A DNA stretch of 12,289 nucleotides from Burkholderiaceae bacterium (GTDB lineage: Bacteria > Pseudomonadota > Gammaproteobacteria > Burkholderiales > Burkholderiaceae). Below are positions 9,222 through 12,289 of this stretch, one piece after another. The position numbers were made by a program, and so were the translations under genes. The notes under the pieces are model-generated. The model searched no databases. It saw only the letters and a list, made by a program, of their open reading frames with translations, and was not told where the DNA came from. Location of the stretch: contig JAGOCV010000099.1 of assembly GCA_017998575.1 (NCBI GenBank), positions 1 through 12,289 on the forward strand. Reading direction: 5' to 3'. Position 1 is the stretch's first letter. Each line of letters begins with the position of its first letter.

Positions 9222-10451
9222 TCAGCCGGCGCGCGGGCCGCGCACGAAGCGGACGATGCGCCCGGCGGCTTCCAGGCACTCGGCCGTCTCGGCCACCAGG
9301 GCCATGCGCACGCGGCCACGGCCGGGATTGGCGCCATGCGCCTCGCGGGCGAGGTAGCTGCCGGGCAGGACCGTGACATTGTATTGGGCGTACAGCTCGC
9401 GGGCGAAGGCCGCGTCGTCGCCGCCGAAGGCTTCGGGCACGCCGGCCCAGAGGTAGAAGGCGGCGTCGGGCAGGCGCACGTCGAGCACTTCGGCCAGCAG
9501 CGGCGTGACGGCGGCGAACTTCTCGCGGTAGGCCGCGCGGTTGGCCACCACGTGGGCCTCGTCGCCCCAGGCGGCGATGCTGGCGGCGGCCACGGTGCCG
9601 CTCATGGCGCTGCCGTGGTAGGTGCGGTAGAGCAGGAAGGCCTTGATGATGTCCGCATCGCCGGCCACGAAGCCGCTGCGCATGCCCGGCACGTTGCTGC
9701 GCTTGGACAGTGAAGTCAGCGAGATGAGGCGACGGAACGACGGGTTGCCCAGTTTCGCCGCGGCTTCCAGCCCGCCCAGCGGCGGCTCGTCACGGAAGTA
9801 GATCTCGCTGTAGCACTCGTCGGAGGCGATCACGAAGCCGTATTTCTCCGACAGCGCGAAGAGCTTCTTCCACTCCTCGATCGGCATCACCGCCCCCGTG
9901 GGGTTGCCCGGCGAGCACACGAAGATGAGCTGCGTGCGCTGCCAGACGGCTTCGGGCACGCTGTCCCAGTCCACCGCGAAGTTGCGGGCCGGGTCGCTGG
10001 GCACGTAGTACGGCTCGGCGCCGGCCAGCAGGGCCGCGCCCTCGTAGATCTGATAGAACGGATTGGGGCACAGCACGCAGGGGCGCTCGCCGTGAGCCAG
10101 ATTCACGCCGCGTGTCGGGTCGATCACCGTCTGCGTGAGGGCGAACAGCGCCTCGCGCGATCCGTTCACCGGCAGGACCTGGGTGGCGGCATCCAGAGAC
10201 AGCCCGTAGCGGCGCTGCAGCCAGCCCGTGAACGACTGGCGCAGTTTGAGGTCTCCCGCCGTGGGCGGATAGCCCGCCAGCGTCGCGAAGCTGCCCGACA
10301 GGGCTTCGAGGATGAAGGGCGGCGTGGGATGGCGGGGTTCGCCGATGCCCAGGCTGATCGGCGCGAAGGCCGCGTTGGGCGTGACGCCGGCGAACAGTTG
10401 CCGCAGCCGCTCGAAGGGATAGGGCTGCAGGCGCGAGAGCAGGGGATTCAT
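9222..10451 (-). CDS. dapC: N-succinyldiaminopimelate aminotransferase DapC
   Basis: A complete 409-residue fold-type I PLP aminotransferase that converts N-succinyl-2-amino-6-ketopimelate to N-succinyl-LL-diaminopimelate using glutamate. The start [25 protein letters not shown] is the characteristic DapC N-terminus. Other landmarks are [11 protein letters not shown] (34-44), VNGSREALF (95-103, PLP phosphate region), CSPGNPTG with N183 (179-186), D211 in [10 protein letters not shown], Schiff-base lysine K250 in [14 protein letters not shown], and an arginine near the C-terminus in GRVRMAL for substrate carboxylate binding. Being next to dapD and in cluster with dapE makes DapC much more likely than a general aspartate aminotransferase. 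It is the first gene of the minus-strand block and diverges from the short-chain dehydrogenase across 129 bases. Confidence 0.94.
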   Translation of the reverse strand: MNPLLSRLQPYPFERLRQLFAGVTPNAAFAPISLGIGEPRHPTPPFILEALSGSFATLAGYPPTAGDLKLRQSFTGWLQRRYGLSLDAATQVLPVNGSREALFALTQTVIDPTRGVNLAHGERPCVLCPNPFYQIYEGAALLAGAEPYYVPSDPARNFAVDWDSVPEAVWQRTQLIFVCSPGNPTGAVMPIEEWKKLFALSEKYGFVIASDECYSEIYFRDEPPLGGLEAAAKLGNPSFRRLISLTSLSKRSNVPGMRSGFVAGDADIIKAFLLYRTYHGSAMSGTVAAASIAAWGDEAHVVANRAAYREKFAAVTPLLAEVLDVRLPDAAFYLWAGVPEAFGGDDAAFARELYAQYNVTVLPGSYLAREAHGANPGRGRVRMALVAETAECLEAAGRIVRFVRGPRAG

Positions 10452-10459
10452 GGGCGCCG

Positions 10460-10465
10460 ATTATC
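10460..10465 (-). promoter_or_regulatory. Putative -10 element very close to the dapC start
   Basis: On the minus strand GATAAT (5 of 6 matches to TATAAT) lies 8 bases before the dapC ATG. No convincing -35 is visible 16-19 bases further upstream. If used, transcription would begin at or within a few bases of the ATG, giving a leaderless or nearly leaderless dapC mRNA, consistent with the absence of a Shine-Dalgarno sequence. The remainder of the 129-base divergent gap shows no clear promoter for the plus-strand gene. Confidence 0.4.
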
Positions 10466-10580
10466 CGGGAACGCCACGCGCCCGGCTTACCGTCTGAGCG
10501 CGCTGAAACCGCCAGACACGTCTCGGGCGGCCGGCCCGCCGCCAAGATGGCCGCTTCCTCATTTCCTCACGGGAGCGTTC

Positions 10581-11345
10581 ATGCAACGATTCGTCGACAA
10601 GGTGGTCATCGTGACCGGGGCCGGCTCGGGCATCGGCGAGGCGACGGCCCGCCGTTTCTCCGACGAAGGTGCCTGCGTGGTGCTGGCCGGCGACCGGCGC
10701 GCCCCGCTGGCCCGCGTTGCCGGCGAGCTCGACCCGCAGCGTACGCTCTTCAAGGTGGCCGACGTCTCCAGGCTCCCGGACATGCAGGCGCTGGTGGCCG
10801 CCGCGGTCAAGGCGTTCGGCGGCCTGGACGTGCTGGTCAACAACGCCGGCATCGCGCCGGAAGGCGACGTCACCAAGGTCAAGCCTGACGCCTGGGCGAA
10901 GACGCTGGCCGTCAATGCGGGCGGCGTGTTCCACGGCAGCCGGGCCGCCATGCCGCATCTGGTCAGGCGGCGCGGCTGCATCGTGAACACGGCATCGGTG
11001 TCCGGCCTGGGCGCCGACTGGTCGCTGGCGGCCTACAACGCGTCCAAGGGCGCGGTGGTGCAACTCACGCGCGCCATGGCGCTCGATCACGGCAAGGATG
11101 GTGTGCGCGTCAACGCTGTCTGTCCCAGCCTCACGATCACCCCCATGACCGAAGACATCAAGGGCAACCGCCGGCAGATGGCGAAGTTCAGGGAGCGCAT
11201 TCCGCTGGGGCGCCCGGCGCAGCCAGCCGAGATCGCCGCCGCCATCGCCTTCCTGGCCAGCGACGACGCCAGCTTCATCACGGGCGTGTGCCTGCCGGTC
11301 GACGGTGGCGTGACAGCCTCCAACGGTCAGCCAGCGATGGGCTGA
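10581..11345 (+). CDS. Short-chain dehydrogenase/reductase (SDR), classical type
   Basis: A 254-residue NAD(P)-dependent oxidoreductase with all classical SDR motifs: cofactor glycine motif TGAGSGIG (12-19), D60 in VADVS, NNAG (87-90), N112, and the catalytic S139, Y152 and K156 (YNASK). The C-terminal part reads FLASDDASFITGVCLPVDGG, the usual end of the fold. D38 in LAGDRR lies near the end of the second beta strand, where an acidic residue usually favours NAD over NADP. The common PG after the sixth strand is PS here (CPSLTITPMT), a known variant. The substrate cannot be read from sequence; hydroxy-acid, sugar or steroid-like alcohols are all possible. The start at 10581 has GGGAG (10571-10575) five bases upstream. 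The frame stays open far upstream into dapC, but that part has no SDR similarity. It stands alone, divergent from dapC and convergent with the DUF72 gene. Confidence 0.93.
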   Translation: MQRFVDKVVIVTGAGSGIGEATARRFSDEGACVVLAGDRRAPLARVAGELDPQRTLFKVADVSRLPDMQALVAAAVKAFGGLDVLVNNAGIAPEGDVTKVKPDAWAKTLAVNAGGVFHGSRAAMPHLVRRRGCIVNTASVSGLGADWSLAAYNASKGAVVQLTRAMALDHGKDGVRVNAVCPSLTITPMTEDIKGNRRQMAKFRERIPLGRPAQPAEIAAAIAFLASDDASFITGVCLPVDGGVTASNGQPAMG

Positions 11346-11361
11346 ACTAGGCGCCGGCCGC

Positions 11362-12285
11362 TCAACCCGGCCAGGCCACCGGCTGGCCGTCCTCGTACAC
11401 GGGCGCCACGCCGAGCAGCTGGATGAGCTGGCCGGCGTTGTCCGGTGCGTGCAGCTTGTCGGTGTTGTCGAAAAAGCAGAACACGTCGCGGCCGGCGCGC
11501 CTGGGCGCCGCAGGCAGCAACCGCTCTTGTTTGGGCGCTTCGCTGCCGCAGGCGTACGTGGCGACGCGGTCGGCCCAGGCCTGCAGCGCCTTCGGCGTGT
11601 AGCGGCTCTGGTACAGCTCGGTGGTGCCGTGCAGCCGCAGGTAGAGGAAGTCCGATGTCACATCGAAGAACCGCGGCCACGGATGGGGTGTGTCGGACAT
11701 TACGGCCGCCACGCCGTGCTCGCGCAGCAGGCCCAGGAAGTCGGGCGTCATGAAGCTTTCGTGCCGCACTTCGACGGCGTGGCGCAGCGGGCGATCAGTG
11801 CCGGCCTTCAGGTGCACGCGGCCTTCCATGCGCGGCTCGTGCCGCCGGGCGAGCCGCAACGCTGCGCCGGTGGAGCGGGGCAGGCCGGCCAGAAATGGCT
11901 CGAACCGCACCGGATCGAACGGCAGGCTGGGCGGAAACTGCCAGAGCAGCGGCCCCAGCTTGTCGCCCAGCGCCAGCAGCCCAGACGCATAGAAATTGGC
12001 CAGCGGCCCATCGATGTCCTTGAGCCGCCGGATGTGCGTGATGTACCAGGGCGCCTTCACAGTGAAAACGAAGCCCGGCGGCGTGGCGTCGGCCCAGTTC
12101 ATGAAGCTCTCTGGCCGCTGCAGCGAATAGAAGGTGCCGTTGATCTCCGACACCGGGAACGCCCGCGACAGATAGGCCAGTTCATCGGCCTGGCGCAGCT
12201 TCTCCGGGTAGAAGTGCCCGCGCCAGGGCGGATACCGCCAGCCGGAGACGCCGATGCGGATCCGGGCGGAGCTTGGAGCGGTCAT
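11362..12285 (-). CDS. DUF72 (YecE-family) protein
   Basis: A 307-residue TIM-barrel-like protein of the DUF72 family, whose biochemical function is not established. Family landmarks are the N-terminal IGVSGWRYPPWRGHFYP (11-27), EINGTFYSL (47-55), F(T)VKAPWYITH (74-84), the LWQFPPS strand (114-120), AVEVRHESF (170-178), YLRLHG (215-220) and FFDNT (271-275). Length is within the usual range for the longer members. The conserved acidic, histidine and tryptophan residues suggest a catalytic pocket, but no reaction is known. The ATG at 12285 gives the typical short lead into the first strand; only 4 bases of upstream sequence are visible, so promoter and Shine-Dalgarno are outside the window and a start further upstream cannot be ruled out. 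It converges with the SDR gene across 16 bases, leaving almost no room for a terminator. Confidence 0.9.
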   Translation of the reverse strand: MTAPSSARIRIGVSGWRYPPWRGHFYPEKLRQADELAYLSRAFPVSEINGTFYSLQRPESFMNWADATPPGFVFTVKAPWYITHIRRLKDIDGPLANFYASGLLALGDKLGPLLWQFPPSLPFDPVRFEPFLAGLPRSTGAALRLARRHEPRMEGRVHLKAGTDRPLRHAVEVRHESFMTPDFLGLLREHGVAAVMSDTPHPWPRFFDVTSDFLYLRLHGTTELYQSRYTPKALQAWADRVATYACGSEAPKQERLLPAAPRRAGRDVFCFFDNTDKLHAPDNAGQLIQLLGVAPVYEDGQPVAWPG

Positions 12286-12289
12286 GGGG

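Noticed and set aside
9173..9379. Upstream in-frame extension of dapD
   Set aside because: It overlaps the end of dapC and has no DapD-like sequence; the ATG at 9172 gives the family start.
10092..10580. Upstream in-frame extension of the SDR gene
   Set aside because: It is antisense to the dapC 5' region and has no SDR similarity; the ATG at 10581 has a Shine-Dalgarno and gives the canonical N-terminus.

Overview
The window looks like ordinary chromosomal DNA from a GC-rich beta-proteobacterium of the order Burkholderiales, most likely a Comamonadaceae relative. The basis is the very high GC content, the style of the proteins (PrmB, DapC and DapD read like the beta-proteobacterial forms), and a GC-rich hairpin repeat with runs of C and G between two genes, of a kind I associate with that family. 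The taxonomic call is an inference from memory, not a search.

Layout. Positions 1-1725 (+ strand) hold the C-terminal end of an FAD-dependent oxidoreductase, cut by the window edge, followed closely by a complete serine-glyoxylate-type aminotransferase. Positions 1779-2336 (- strand) hold a stand-alone GAF-domain protein with a plausible sigma-70 promoter. Positions 2614-2892 (+ strand) hold a 92-residue protein I do not recognise, with a strong Shine-Dalgarno sequence. Positions 2909-10451 (- strand) form one long co-directional block, read in transcription order as dapC, dapD, pilU, dapE, prmB and yheS. Positions 10581-11345 (+ strand) hold a short-chain dehydrogenase, and 11362-12285 (- strand) a DUF72/YecE-family protein whose start lies 4 bases from the window end.

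How the genes fit together. DapD, DapC and DapE are the three consecutive enzymes of the succinylase branch of diaminopimelate/lysine biosynthesis, and they also supply peptidoglycan precursor. A type IV pilus retraction-type ATPase (PilU) sits inside this set. At the downstream end, prmB (ribosomal protein uL3 glutamine methyltransferase) and yheS (ribosome-binding ABC-F ATPase) are packed with essentially no spacing, so the end of the block is translation-related. The 5' pair (FAD oxidoreductase and aminotransferase) looks like the tail of a separate metabolic operon.

I found no CRISPR array, tRNA, rRNA, insertion sequence, phage gene, toxin-antitoxin pair or recognisable defence system. 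I do not see a convincing undescribed system here. The points most worth a second look are pilU inside the dap cluster, the prmB-yheS coupling, the unknown 92-residue protein, and the inverted-repeat element between pilU and dapE.
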